Of a DNA stretch of 64,000 nt, positions 24,131 to 33,094 are shown in pieces. The stretch's first letter is position 1. Each line of letters opens with the position of its first letter. A program made the translations under genes and the position numbers. The notes beneath the pieces were generated by a model. The model was given only the letters and a program-made list of their open reading frames with translations. It was not told the origin of the DNA and did not search any database. The DNA comes from Bradyrhizobium glycinis (GTDB taxonomy: Bacteria; Pseudomonadota; Alphaproteobacteria; Rhizobiales; Xanthobacteraceae): NCBI RefSeq assembly GCF_016031655.1, contig NZ_JACCHQ010000004.1, positions 186,001 through 250,000 on the forward strand, given 5' to 3'.

Positions 24131-26524
24131 ATGGCTGACGGGGCTAGGTATTCGCGCGCCCTGATTTTGGGCGCGTCGATTTCAATTGCGGCAATGACGG
24201 CGGAGGGCAGTCTCGCGCAGACCGCGTCGCCGCAGAGTGAAAACGCGTCCTCCGAACGGCCGAAGCAGGCCAAGCGCAAGCCGGCGAAGCCGCAAGTTGT
24301 GCAGCAGGCCGCGCCGGAGGTGATGAACGCCCGCGCTCAGGCCGGCGGCGCAGCGCCCGTGCAAACCCTCGACGCGATTACGGTCGCGGCAACGAAGACC
24401 GAGGAGCGTGCCGTGGACGCGCTGGCACCGGTCAGCGTCGTGACCTCGGCGCAGATCGAGGGACGTCAGGCCAGCACGGTTGGCGACCTCATCTATAATG
24501 TGCCGGGCGTATGGGTTCAGAATCGCGGCGACGAGCCGTCGACCTCGATCAACATTCGCGGCCTGCAGGATTTCGGCCGCGTCGCCGTCGTCGTCGATGG
24601 CGCGCGGCAGAACTACCAGCGCACGGGCCACTTCGCCAACGGCTCCTTCTTCCTCAACCCCGAGCTGATCAGCGGCATCGACATCGTCCGCGGTCCAACT
24701 GCCAATATCTACGGTTCCGGTGCGATCGCGGGCGTGGCATCGTTCCGGACCAAGGATGTCGAGGATGTCGTCCGTGTGGGCGAGCGCTGGGGCGTCGACG
24801 TCAAGACGATTCTTGGCAGCAATTATGGTCGCGCGCTCGGCTCGGCCTTCGGCGGCGTGCACGTCAATCCGAATGTCGACGTGTTCGCAGGCGGCACCTA
24901 TTCGACGCAGGAGAGCTACAAGGACGGCACCGGCTTCGAGGTCGCCAATACCGGCAATCGGCTCAGCAGCGGCATCGCCAAGCTGACGGTGCGGCCGGCG
25001 GACGGCCACGAGGTCAAGCTCGGCGCCATCTTCCAGGAAGACATCTACAGCGTCGGCCAGCCGCCGCGACGCGCGGGCGATCCCAATTCGACCAATGCGA
25101 ACGGCACGAACAATCTGAACGGCACGTCGATCTACGCCTCCAACGTGAAGAATTACACCACGACGCTCGGCTGGAAATACTCGCAGCCGGATGATCAGTG
25201 GTTCGACTGGGATGCGAAGATCTACTGGAATCGCACCGAGAACGACCAGATCAAGACGAGGCACACCACCACGACACCATCGGTCTATTGCGGCGGCGTG
25301 CCCGGCAATGCCGTCTCGGGGTGCATCGGGAGCAATCGCGGATATCTGCTCGATACAATCGGTGTCGACGTGCACAATACGACGCGGTTCGACACGGGAA
25401 GCTGGCGTCACGCGGTGACATACGGCCTGGACGCCTTTCAGGACAAGGTATCTACGCAGGATAGGACAGGTACCGCGGAAGTGACGACGCCCGGCGGCCA
25501 GCGCACGGTGTCTGGCGGCTTCGTGCAGTGGAGGGCGAACTACACCTCGATGCTCGAGGTGATCGGTGCGCTCCGTTACGACAATTATCAGCTTTCCTCG
25601 GCGTCCTCGTCGTCGGGCGGCGATCGCCTCTCGCCGAAGATCACCGTTGCCCTCGTTCCGACCGCGGTCGTGACCCCCTATGTCAGCTACGCGGAAGGCT
25701 ATCGGGCGCCTTCGATCACGGAGACGCTGGTGAGCGGGCCACATGCCGGCGCGACGGTCAACGATTCGTTCTTCCGCTGTCCGTCGGGCACGCCGGGACC
25801 GGGCGCGGATTCGACCTTCTGCTTCGTGCCCAATCCAAACCTGCGCCCCGAGGTCGGCAAGAACAAGGAGATCGGCTTCAACATCAAGAAGAACGATCTG
25901 TTCACGGCGGGCGACACGCTGCGCGGCAAGATCAACGTGTTCCGCAACGACATCAGCGACTTCATCGATCAGGTCGCCTACGGCAACCCGCTCGTGGTCC
26001 CGACCGGGCCGCCACCGGCACCGTCCATCACGGTGCTCCCGTTCCTGCAGTACCAGAACGTGGCATCCGCGCGCATTCAAGGCGTCGAGGCCGAGGCGAT
26101 GTATGACGCCAACCTGTGGTTCTTCGGCCTCTCCGGAACCTATCAGAGCGGAAAGAATCTCCAGACCGGCTTCGGCCTCTACAGCATTCCGCCGCAGAAG
26201 ATCACGACGACGGCCGGCGTGCGTCTGCTCGACCGCACCCTCATCCTTTCGATGATGTGGACGTCGGCAATCGCCAACTATGACATCCCCAGGACCTACA
26301 CGCCGGCAACGTCGTACGATCTCGTCAATCTCTACGCGCAGTATCACCCGACGCCCGATCTCACGCTCAACTTCTCGGTCGAGAACCTCTTCAACCGCTA
26401 CTATCGTCCGTACGCCATTCCGGTCGGCAGCACGGGCGACACGCAAAACGACGTGAAGTGGGCGAGCGCCGGTGCCGGGCTCGTGGTCAAGGGAGGTCTC
26501 AAGTACCACTTTGGCGGCACCTGA
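24131..26524 (+). CDS. hmuR: TonB-dependent outer-membrane heme receptor HmuR
   Basis: A 797-residue heme receptor: signal/leader (about 1-32), an Ala/Lys/Pro-rich spacer, a plug domain starting near LDAITVAATKTEERAVDALAPVS (TonB box ITVAA), and a 22-strand barrel ending GLKYHFGGT. The heme-receptor signature is present as EGYRAPS and NPNL boxes, with a histidine between (SGPHAG). That loop is longer than usual and carries two Cys. The ATG at 24131 (MADGARYSRAL) gives a sensible leader. It is the first gene of the hmuR-hmuQ-hutX-exbBD-tonB unit. Confidence 0.94.
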   Translation: MADGARYSRALILGASISIAAMTAEGSLAQTASPQSENASSERPKQAKRKPAKPQVVQQAAPEVMNARAQAGGAAPVQTLDAITVAATKTEERAVDALAPVSVVTSAQIEGRQASTVGDLIYNVPGVWVQNRGDEPSTSINIRGLQDFGRVAVVVDGARQNYQRTGHFANGSFFLNPELISGIDIVRGPTANIYGSGAIAGVASFRTKDVEDVVRVGERWGVDVKTILGSNYGRALGSAFGGVHVNPNVDVFAGGTYSTQESYKDGTGFEVANTGNRLSSGIAKLTVRPADGHEVKLGAIFQEDIYSVGQPPRRAGDPNSTNANGTNNLNGTSIYASNVKNYTTTLGWKYSQPDDQWFDWDAKIYWNRTENDQIKTRHTTTTPSVYCGGVPGNAVSGCIGSNRGYLLDTIGVDVHNTTRFDTGSWRHAVTYGLDAFQDKVSTQDRTGTAEVTTPGGQRTVSGGFVQWRANYTSMLEVIGALRYDNYQLSSASSSSGGDRLSPKITVALVPTAVVTPYVSYAEGYRAPSITETLVSGPHAGATVNDSFFRCPSGTPGPGADSTFCFVPNPNLRPEVGKNKEIGFNIKKNDLFTAGDTLRGKINVFRNDISDFIDQVAYGNPLVVPTGPPPAPSITVLPFLQYQNVASARIQGVEAEAMYDANLWFFGLSGTYQSGKNLQTGFGLYSIPPQKITTTAGVRLLDRTLILSMMWTSAIANYDIPRTYTPATSYDLVNLYAQYHPTPDLTLNFSVENLFNRYYRPYAIPVGSTGDTQNDVKWASAGAGLVVKGGLKYHFGGT

Positions 26525-26566
26525 GGGAGACAACAGAGGTCCTCTGCGGGCGATGCCTTGCTGATC

Positions 26567-26602
26567 TCGAAAGCCACGCTGATGCGTCAGCGTGGCTTTC
26601 GA
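26567..26602. terminator. Perfect 16-bp hairpin downstream of hmuR
   Basis: TCGAAAGCCACGCTGA-tgcg-TCAGCGTGGCTTTCGA is an unbroken 16-bp stem with a tetraloop, 42 bases after the hmuR stop. No T-run follows. A smaller palindrome, CAGAGGTCCTCTG, sits at 26534-26546. It may reduce read-through from hmuR or protect the hmuR mRNA 3' end. Confidence 0.65.
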
Positions 26603-26620
26603 TCCGTTCTGAAATATTCG

Positions 26621-26636
26621 ATCGGCAATTGCCGAT
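26621..26636. promoter_or_regulatory. 16-bp perfect palindrome before hmuQ
   Basis: ATCGGCAATTGCCGAT is a gapless 16-bp palindrome 25 bases upstream of the hmuQ ATG. With no loop it looks more like a protein-binding site than a terminator. It could mark a separate hmuQ promoter, or hide or expose the hmuQ leader. Confidence 0.4.
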
Positions 26637-26661
26637 TTACAAGTCGCAGGAGAAAAGTCGA

Positions 26662-26997
26662 ATGTTCATCGCCATGAATCGTTTCCAGGTGAAGCCCGGC
26701 TCGGAAGCCGCGTTCGAGACCGTCTGGCGGACCCGCGAGTCCTATCTCGGCAGCATGGCGGGGTTCGTCGAATTCCATCTGCTCAAGGGTGCGGTCGCCG
26801 AGGACCACACGCTGTACTCCTCGCATACCGTGTGGGTCGACAAGGCGGCTTTCGAGGCCTGGACGCGTTCGGAGGAATTCCGCCGTGCTCATGCACGCGC
26901 CGACAACAAGACCGGCGAGAGCCTCTATCTCGGCCACCCCAAGTTCGAAGGCTTCGAGGTCATCATGACCGAGCGCAAGGCGAGCGCGGCGGCCTGA
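26662..26997 (+). CDS. hmuQ: IsdG-type heme-degrading monooxygenase HmuQ
   Basis: A 111-residue ABM-fold protein. The catalytic triad of the IsdG/IsdI heme oxygenases is at almost identical positions: Asn6 (AMNRF), Trp67 (FEAWTRSEEF) and His77 (RRAHAR). It opens imported heme and releases iron in the cytoplasm. AGGAG lies 13 bases before the ATG at 26662. It sits between hmuR and the hutX-like gene, as the HmuQ gene does in B. diazoefficiens. Confidence 0.92.
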   Translation: MFIAMNRFQVKPGSEAAFETVWRTRESYLGSMAGFVEFHLLKGAVAEDHTLYSSHTVWVDKAAFEAWTRSEEFRRAHARADNKTGESLYLGHPKFEGFEVIMTERKASAAA

Positions 26998-27026
26998 TCG
27001 CGGCCGATCATGAAAGGAAGCCGGAC

Positions 27027-27536
27027 ATGCTGAGCACCGATCTCGCCGATCTCAAGGCGTACATGGCCGACAATCCCGGCGCGGTGATCGAGGACGTCGC
27101 GCGCGAGCGCAAGGTCACGCCGCGCGCGGTGATCGAGGCGCTGCCGCCGTCCATGGTGCGCATGGGGGGCGGCGTGCATTTCGCCGCCGCCATGCAGGAC
27201 ATTTCGGAATGGGGCGAGGTGACGATGATCGTGCACACGGATGACGCGATCTTCGAGTTCACGGGCCCGATTCCCGCGGGCGAGATCGGCCGCGGCTATT
27301 TCAACCTGTTGCAGCCGAAGGGCCTGCACGGCCATCTCCGTCACGAGCGCTGCGCGGGAATTGCCTTCGTCGAGCGGCCATTCATGGGCAAGGTGTCGGC
27401 CTTCGTCGCCTTCGTGAACGCCGACGGCGGCATCATGTTCAAGGTCTTCGTCGGTCGCGACGAGACGAGGGCGCTACGGGCGGATCAGCTGGCGCGGTTC
27501 CGGCAGCTTGCGGACCGGATCGCGCCCGCGCTCTAG
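27027..27536 (+). CDS. HutX/HugX-family cytosolic heme-utilisation protein
   Basis: A 169-residue protein of the HutX/HuvX family, intracellular heme carriers. Recognisable segments are the N-terminal helical domain (MADNPGAVIEDVARERKVTPRAVIEALP) and the later KGLHGHLRHERCAGIAFVERPFMGK. It probably takes heme after import and passes it to HmuQ or storage. GAAAGGAAG precedes the ATG. It is spaced 29 bases from hmuQ and 27 from exbB, within one operon. Confidence 0.88.
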   Translation: MLSTDLADLKAYMADNPGAVIEDVARERKVTPRAVIEALPPSMVRMGGGVHFAAAMQDISEWGEVTMIVHTDDAIFEFTGPIPAGEIGRGYFNLLQPKGLHGHLRHERCAGIAFVERPFMGKVSAFVAFVNADGGIMFKVFVGRDETRALRADQLARFRQLADRIAPAL

Positions 27537-27563
27537 CTTGCTTCAACGGGTCGGGAGATCAGG

Positions 27564-28340
27564 ATGCAGAGCAATTCCACGCTTCGGCATGTGATCCTAA
27601 CAAGCGCGCTGGCGCTCGCGCCGGCGCCGGCGTTCGCGATCGACGCGGCGCTCTTGCCGCGCAATCTGTCGCCCTGGGGCATGTTCCTCGGTGCCGACAT
27701 CGTCGTGAAGATCGTGATGGTCGGGCTCGCCGTCGCCTCGCTGGTGACATGGACAGTGTGGCTCGCCAAGAGCATCGAGCTGCGTCGCAAGAGCTCGCTC
27801 GCCTTGCAGCGGACGCGCAGCCTCGAGGGCAACATGACGCTGGCCGAGGCATCCGCGCGGACCGGCGAGGCGCGCGACGCAGTTGCGCAACTGATCCAGT
27901 CCTGCGCCAGGGAGGCCGAGCTCTCCGGCGGCATCCTCGACGACGGCCTGCAGGAGCGCGTCGCGTTGCGGCTGGAGCGGGTCGAGGCGGCGATGTCCAG
28001 GCAGATCGCGCGCGGCACCGGCGTGCTCGCGACCATCGGCGCCATCGCGCCGTTCGTCGGCCTGTTCGGCACCGTCTGGGGCATCATGAATTCCTTCATC
28101 GGCATCTCCGAGAGCCACACCACAAGTCTTGCGGTGGTCGCGCCCGGCATTGCGGAAGCGTTGCTTGCGACCGCGCTCGGTCTCGTCGCCGCGATTCCGG
28201 CGGTCGTGATCTACAATCATCTCGTCCGCGGCATCGCCAATTACCGCGCTTTGCTCGGCGACGCCTCGGCGCAGCTCATGCTGCTGGTGAGCCGCCAGCG
28301 CGATCACGGCCATTTCCGTCTGGCCCGAGCGGCGGAGTAG
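27564..28340 (+). CDS. exbB: TonB-system energiser ExbB
   Basis: A 258-residue MotA/TolQ/ExbB proton-channel protein. An N-terminal signal-like segment (about 8-25) is followed by a first membrane helix (about 44-68) and the conserved pair [23 protein letters not shown] and [24 protein letters not shown]. With ExbD and TonB it powers HmuR. It is followed after 3 bases by exbD. Confidence 0.95.
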   Translation: MQSNSTLRHVILTSALALAPAPAFAIDAALLPRNLSPWGMFLGADIVVKIVMVGLAVASLVTWTVWLAKSIELRRKSSLALQRTRSLEGNMTLAEASARTGEARDAVAQLIQSCAREAELSGGILDDGLQERVALRLERVEAAMSRQIARGTGVLATIGAIAPFVGLFGTVWGIMNSFIGISESHTTSLAVVAPGIAEALLATALGLVAAIPAVVIYNHLVRGIANYRALLGDASAQLMLLVSRQRDHGHFRLARAAE

Positions 28341-28343
28341 GCC

Positions 28344-28784
28344 ATGGCCGCCAAGCTCGGGATATCGAAGCTCGGCTCGCGCGGCGGCGCGAGCGAACTC
28401 GATGTCACCCACGAGATCAACGTCACCCCGTTCATCGACGTCATGCTGGTGCTGTTGATCATCTTCATGGTGGCGGCGCCGCTTGCCACCGTCGACATCG
28501 GCGTCGATCTGCCGGCAACGGCCGCCGAGCCGGCACCGCGGCCCGACAAGCCGGTCTTCGTCACCGTCAAGCCGGACCTTTCGATCGCCGTGGGCGAGGA
28601 TATCGTCGCTCGCGACGGGCTCAGCACCTCACTCGATGCGGCCACCAAGGGCCGCAAGGACGAGCGCATCTATCTTCGCGCCGACAAGGCCGTCTCCTAT
28701 GGCGACCTGATGGAGGTGATGAACACCTTGCGCAACGCCGGCTATCTCAAGGTCGCCCTCGTCGGGCTCGACGGACGCAGCTGA
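28344..28784 (+). CDS. exbD: TonB-system energiser ExbD
   Basis: A 146-residue ExbD/TolR protein with one membrane helix carrying the essential Asp in NVTPFIDVMLVLLIIFMV (about residues 28-45), then a periplasmic domain. Its stop shares one base with the tonB start (TGATG), indicating translational coupling. Confidence 0.95.
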   Translation: MAAKLGISKLGSRGGASELDVTHEINVTPFIDVMLVLLIIFMVAAPLATVDIGVDLPATAAEPAPRPDKPVFVTVKPDLSIAVGEDIVARDGLSTSLDAATKGRKDERIYLRADKAVSYGDLMEVMNTLRNAGYLKVALVGLDGRS

Positions 28785-29611
28785 TGGCCGCGAATGCCTT
28801 TGCCTTGCACCAGCCGCTTGACGAGCGGGAGGGCGCGCGCTGGGGCGCCTCGGCGGCGATGATCGTGGCGTTGCATCTCGGCGCTGCGCTGCTTGCGATG
28901 AACTGGCTGAAGCAGGTGCCGGACGAGGGCGTCAACATGCCGGCCATCCTGATCGACATGACGCCGGAGACGTCGGCACCGCAGTCGACGCCACTGGACA
29001 TCGCGCCGGGACCGATGATGCAGCAGGCGGATGTGTCACCGCCCGAGCCGGTGCAGCAGCAGGCCGTCGAGGAAATGATCCCGCCGACACCGCCGCAGGA
29101 GCAGCCGGATGTGGTAGCTCCACCGGAACAGAAGCTCGAGCCGGGCCCGCCGAAGCCCGAGCCTGCGAAAGTTACTCCCGTGGAGAAGCCCGCTCCGGCG
29201 AAGGCCAAGGTAGTACGCCTCGACGCTCGGAAGCCGTCGGATGCGCTTCCGGAGCCGCGCACCAGCGCACCGCCGCGCGCGGAGCGGCAGGCTCCGTTGG
29301 CCTCTGCCGTCAACGCCGGCGCGGTCGCGTCTGCGATGGCGACCTATTATCAGCGCGTCCGCGCGCACCTCATGCGCTTCCACCAGTATCCGACGAGTGC
29401 AAATGGCCAGCGGGGCGTGGTCAAGGTGAGCTTCACGCTCGGCCGTAACGGTCAGGTATTGTCCAGCCGTCTCGGCGGCTCCTCGGGCGTCGCAGCGCTC
29501 GATGCGCAGGCAATGGCCATGGTGCGCCAGGCCCAACCATTCCCGCCGGTGCCGGCCGAGATCACTTATGCAACGATACCCATCAACGTCCCGGTGGTCT
29601 TCGGGAAGTAA
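28784..29611 (+). CDS. tonB: Energy transducer TonB
   Basis: A 275-residue TonB protein: one N-terminal membrane anchor (about 22-42), a Pro/Glu/Lys-rich periplasm-spanning region (about 60-160), and a C-terminal TonB domain. The C-terminal domain contains YPTSANGQRGVVKVSFTLGRNGQVLSSRLGGSSG and the closing PVVFGK. As the last gene of the hmuR unit it is probably dedicated to heme uptake. Confidence 0.94.
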   Translation: MAANAFALHQPLDEREGARWGASAAMIVALHLGAALLAMNWLKQVPDEGVNMPAILIDMTPETSAPQSTPLDIAPGPMMQQADVSPPEPVQQQAVEEMIPPTPPQEQPDVVAPPEQKLEPGPPKPEPAKVTPVEKPAPAKAKVVRLDARKPSDALPEPRTSAPPRAERQAPLASAVNAGAVASAMATYYQRVRAHLMRFHQYPTSANGQRGVVKVSFTLGRNGQVLSSRLGGSSGVAALDAQAMAMVRQAQPFPPVPAEITYATIPINVPVVFGK

Positions 29612-29627
29612 GCCATGGTCAATGACC

Positions 29628-29655
29628 CTCCCTCCCGCGGAAAAGCGGGAGGGAG
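29628..29655. terminator. Bidirectional hairpin after tonB
   Basis: CTCCCTCCCGC-ggaaaa-GCGGGAGGGAG is a perfect 11-bp stem in the 57-base gap between the convergent stops of tonB and the phytase-like gene. Confidence 0.7.
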
Positions 29656-29668
29656 AGAGAGCCTCGCC

Positions 29669-31024
29669 TCACTTCGCCTTCAGGAAATCCGCGACTTCGA
29701 GCAGCACGAACTCGTTGTCGTCGGCCTTGTTGGGATCGCGGCTGGAGGAGAACGGCAGGTTGTTGTCGTTGCCGACGATGATGTGGGTGTCATCGACGCG
29801 ATCGACGTTCTCGATGGTGAAGAACGGGAAGGTATAGACGCCGTCGTTGAGCGGCTTCCGCGCCTTCTTGTCGGGATCCCTGATCTTCATCAGGTCGATA
29901 TAGCCGATCTTGCGCACGGGCTTGCCGACATTGGCGTCGGTCAGCTCGATCTTGTAGACGCGCTTGAACTTGGCGAGGTCGGGGAAGCAGCTTTCGCCGC
30001 GCTGGCCTTGCGGGCAGGCCTTGTCGGCGGTGCCTTCGCCGTTGTCGCGCTCGATGACGAGGCCGGAGGCCTGATCGATCATGTTGAAGTCGCCGATGGC
30101 GTTGCCGTTCTGCTCGAACACATAGTGCCAATAGCGGCCGGTGAATTTCTCCGCGGCGACGTCGAATTCGAGGATGCGGGAGGCTTCCTTGCCGTCGACC
30201 TTCTCCCAGTCCTTCTTGTCGGCATCCCACAGCGGTCCCTCGAGCAGGCCATAGAGGAACTTGCCGTCCTTGGACGCAGCGAAGCCCTCATAGCCCTTGG
30301 AGCGGCGGAGATTGACGTTGGTGTAGGTCGCGCCCGGCGCAGCCGGCGTTCCCACCGCCCAATTGTCGGGCGAGCGCACCGGCTTGCCGTCGGCCACGGT
30401 GTCGAACACGCCGAGGATTTTGCCTGACTTGTCCGCCTTCAGGATATAGGGGCCGAATTCGTCGCCGATCCAGAAGGTGTCCCCGACGATCTGGAAACCT
30501 TCGGTGTCGAAATCGGAGCCGGTGAGATAGCGCTTCTGGGTATCCTCATGCACGATGCGGAAGGGGACCTTCTTGTCGGGGTCGTGCAGGAAGATGGTCT
30601 CCTGCCGCTCGATCTTGCCGCTGGCCCAATCCATCTTGTAGCGGTTGAGGTACAGCATCGAGTCCGGCGAGTTGGCGCGCGCGCCCATGCCGTTGTCGGT
30701 GAGGACCCAGAACGTGCCGTCGGGCATGGTCTTGATGCCGGAATGGCCCTGCAGCGGCTGGCCCTTGAACGGCAGCGACACGTCGGTCGGACGCTCGAAG
30801 GACTTGCCCATCACGGTGCCGAGCGCGTCGACCCGCTTGCCGGTGGTATATTTGCCCGCCATCTTGAGATCGGCGGGGGCATCAGCCGGCGCCTCGATGA
30901 ACGTTTCGGCCGGCATCACCGCGTGGCCGGCGAGCTTGGCGGGGAATTCGCCCTCGCTCTGCGCAAGCGCTGTGCTCGCGGTGAAGATGATCGTGGCGAC
31001 GGTGCAAAGAAAAGTCGCGCGCAT
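29669..31024 (-). CDS. Secreted esterase-like activity of phytase family protein
   Basis: A 451-residue exported protein with signal peptide (about 1-21, TIIFTASTALA). It is built as a phytase-like beta-propeller: LQGHSGIKTMPDGTFWVLTDNGMG, SDFDTEGFQIVGDTFWIGDEFGPYIL and YEGFAASKDGKFLYGLLEGP. The Asp/Glu-rich repeats suggest metal binding. Proteins of this family are often annotated as phytase-like esterases; true activity is untested. The ATG at 31024 puts the signal peptide at the N-terminus. Confidence 0.85.
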   Translation of the reverse strand: MRATFLCTVATIIFTASTALAQSEGEFPAKLAGHAVMPAETFIEAPADAPADLKMAGKYTTGKRVDALGTVMGKSFERPTDVSLPFKGQPLQGHSGIKTMPDGTFWVLTDNGMGARANSPDSMLYLNRYKMDWASGKIERQETIFLHDPDKKVPFRIVHEDTQKRYLTGSDFDTEGFQIVGDTFWIGDEFGPYILKADKSGKILGVFDTVADGKPVRSPDNWAVGTPAAPGATYTNVNLRRSKGYEGFAASKDGKFLYGLLEGPLWDADKKDWEKVDGKEASRILEFDVAAEKFTGRYWHYVFEQNGNAIGDFNMIDQASGLVIERDNGEGTADKACPQGQRGESCFPDLAKFKRVYKIELTDANVGKPVRKIGYIDLMKIRDPDKKARKPLNDGVYTFPFFTIENVDRVDDTHIIVGNDNNLPFSSSRDPNKADDNEFVLLEVADFLKAK

Positions 31025-31108
31025 GTGCGTCTCCTGTTGGCGGACACAACGCTTATGCGGATCGCATGTTGCAGGATTGTGAAGCCGGGCCAAAGGCCGC
31101 AGTTTCGT

Positions 31109-32008
31109 CTACTCCTTTACCGCACCGGTCAGCGAGGACACGTAATAGTCCACGAACAGCGAGTAGAAGATCGCGACCGGCAGCGAGCCGAGCAGCGATC
31201 CCGCCATCAGCGCGCCCCATTGATAGACGTCGCCGGTGACGAGCTCGGTCAGGATCGCGACCGGCACGGTCTTGTTGGCGCCGCTCTGGATGAAGGCGAG
31301 CGCGTAGATGAACTCGTTCCAGGACAGCGTGAAGGAGAAGATACCGGCCGAGATCAGCCCGGGCACTGCGAGCGGCAGCGTGATCCGGCGCAGGATCTGC
31401 AGCCGCGTGGCGCCGTCGACCAACGCGCATTCCTCGAGCTCGTAGGGAATCGATTTGAAATAGCCAATCAGGAGCCAGGTGCAGAACGGCACCAGGAAGG
31501 TCGGATAGACCAGGATCAGGGCCAGCGGCGAGTCGAACAGGCCGAACTGCACCACGACGGTGGCGAGCGGAATGAACAGGATCGACGGCGGCACCAGATA
31601 GGCGAGATAGATGCCGAGGCCGACATAGGGACTGCCGCGGAAGCGCAGGCGCTCGATCGCGTAGGCCGCCAGCGTGCTCGCGATCAGCGACAGCGTGGTC
31701 GAGCCGATCGCGACCATCATCGTCGTCTTCAGCCATTGCGGATAGGCGGTGTTGAATAGCAGATGCTTGATGTGCGCCAGCGTCGGCGAGGAGACCCAGA
31801 ACGGGTTGTTGTCCCGGTAGTTCATGAGCTCCGCGTTCGGCTTGAACGAGGTGATCGCCATCCAATAGAACGGAAACAGCAGGATCAGCACGAAGCAGCC
31901 GAGCGGCAGGTAGATCATCATCAGCCGCCGCAGCCCGGAATCCCAGGCCATGGTGTCGGGCGGCGCTTTTGCGTCCGCGACGGTCGATTGCGCGACGGTT
32001 TCAGTCAT
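31109..32008 (-). CDS. Sugar ABC transporter permease (MalG-type)
   Basis: A 299-residue permease with six membrane helices and the EAA loop ELEECALVDGATRLQILRRITLPLAVPGL (about 193-221). The ATG at 32008 overlaps the end of the partner permease by 8 bases. It forms an importer with the permease at 32001 and the binding protein at 33095. The substrate is probably a sugar or sugar alcohol, and no ATPase gene is adjacent. Confidence 0.9.
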   Translation of the reverse strand: MTETVAQSTVADAKAPPDTMAWDSGLRRLMMIYLPLGCFVLILLFPFYWMAITSFKPNAELMNYRDNNPFWVSSPTLAHIKHLLFNTAYPQWLKTTMMVAIGSTTLSLIASTLAAYAIERLRFRGSPYVGLGIYLAYLVPPSILFIPLATVVVQFGLFDSPLALILVYPTFLVPFCTWLLIGYFKSIPYELEECALVDGATRLQILRRITLPLAVPGLISAGIFSFTLSWNEFIYALAFIQSGANKTVPVAILTELVTGDVYQWGALMAGSLLGSLPVAIFYSLFVDYYVSSLTGAVKE

Positions 32009-32957
32009 TGGCCTCTCCCTGCTGCCATTTGCGGCGCGCCAGGCCGAAATAGGAGAACAGCGTCGCAAACACCAGGAACGGGATCATCGATACCGCGATC
32101 GCCGCGCCTTCGCCGAGTTCGCCGCCGGCGATGCCGCGCTGGAATGCCAGCGTCGCCAAGAGGTGGGTCGAGTTCACCGGACCGCCGCGGGTGATGGCGT
32201 AGACCAGCTGGAAGTCGGTGAAGGTGAAGATGATCGAGAACGTCATGACGATGGCGAGGATCGGCATCATCATCGGAAAGGTGATGTAGCGGAAGCGCTG
32301 CCAGGCGCTGGCCCCGTCCAGCATCGCGGCCTCGTAGAGCGAGGGCGAGATGGTCTGCAAGCCCGCCAGCAGCGAGATCGCGACGAACGGAATGCCGCGC
32401 CAGATGTTGGCGGCGATCAGCGAGAAGCGCGCCGGCCAGGGCGAGCCGAGGAAGTCGATATTGCTGGACCTCCAGTGCAGAACGTCGACCAGGAGGTACG
32501 AGATGATCGAGAACTGCGGATCGTAGATCCACCAGAACGCCAGCGCCGAGAGCACCGTCGGGACGATCCAGGGCAGCAGCACGATGGCGCGGAGCAGGCT
32601 CTTGAACGGGAAATGGTTGTTGAGCAGCAGGGCGAGCCAGAAGCCGAGCGCGAATTTTCCGAAGGTCGCAACCGCCGTGTAGAACACGCTGTAGAACACC
32701 GCGTTCCACCACAAGGGGTCGGTGAGCAGGTACTGGAAATTCTCGAGCCCGACGAAGATGCCGCGCCGGCCGATCGTGGTGTCGGTGAAGGCGAGCCAGA
32801 GGCCGAGGCCGAGCGGGTAGGTCAGGAACACGGTGAGCAGCCCGAGCGCGGGCGCGAGGCACATCGCGATCAGGAACGGCTTGTAGTCGAACAGGCGCAC
32901 GATCCAGTTCGGCTGCCGTTGCGCCAGTGCGTCGGAGGAAAGCGTCGTCACGGACAT
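32001..32957 (-). CDS. Sugar ABC transporter permease (MalF-type)
   Basis: A 318-residue permease with six membrane helices and the EAA loop SPSLYEAAMLDGASAWQRFRYITFPMMMP (about 207-235). The RGGPVNSTHLLATLAFQRG segment is typical of CUT1 carbohydrate permeases. It lies between the binding-protein gene and the second permease. A palindromic repeat occupies the 137-base gap to the binding-protein gene, so read-through there may be reduced. Confidence 0.9.
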   Translation of the reverse strand: MSVTTLSSDALAQRQPNWIVRLFDYKPFLIAMCLAPALGLLTVFLTYPLGLGLWLAFTDTTIGRRGIFVGLENFQYLLTDPLWWNAVFYSVFYTAVATFGKFALGFWLALLLNNHFPFKSLLRAIVLLPWIVPTVLSALAFWWIYDPQFSIISYLLVDVLHWRSSNIDFLGSPWPARFSLIAANIWRGIPFVAISLLAGLQTISPSLYEAAMLDGASAWQRFRYITFPMMMPILAIVMTFSIIFTFTDFQLVYAITRGGPVNSTHLLATLAFQRGIAGGELGEGAAIAVSMIPFLVFATLFSYFGLARRKWQQGEAND

Positions 32958-32991
32958 CAGGGCGTTGTCCTGTCTAGACTATCACTACACT

Positions 32992-33078
32992 CGTCATTGC
33001 GAGCGAAGCGAAGCAATCCAGTCTGGTTCTGCGGTGGCAGTCTGGATTGCTTCGTCGCAAGAGCTCCTCGCAATGACG
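32992..33078. repeat. Interspersed palindromic element
   Basis: CGTCATTGCGAG and AAGCAATCCAG on the left are mirrored by CTGGATTGCTT and CTCGCAATGACG on the right, giving an 87-base imperfect inverted repeat. This CGTCATTGCGAGCGAAGCGAAGCAATCCAG form is one I know as abundant in Bradyrhizobium and related genomes. It lies inside the sugar ABC operon. Confidence 0.8.
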
Positions 33079-33094
33079 ACGGCTTGATCGATTT

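Noticed and set aside
24182..26533. 783-codon minus-strand open frame across hmuR
   Set aside because: A GC-driven shadow: low-complexity Arg/Asp-rich translation, while the plus strand encodes a complete TonB-dependent receptor.
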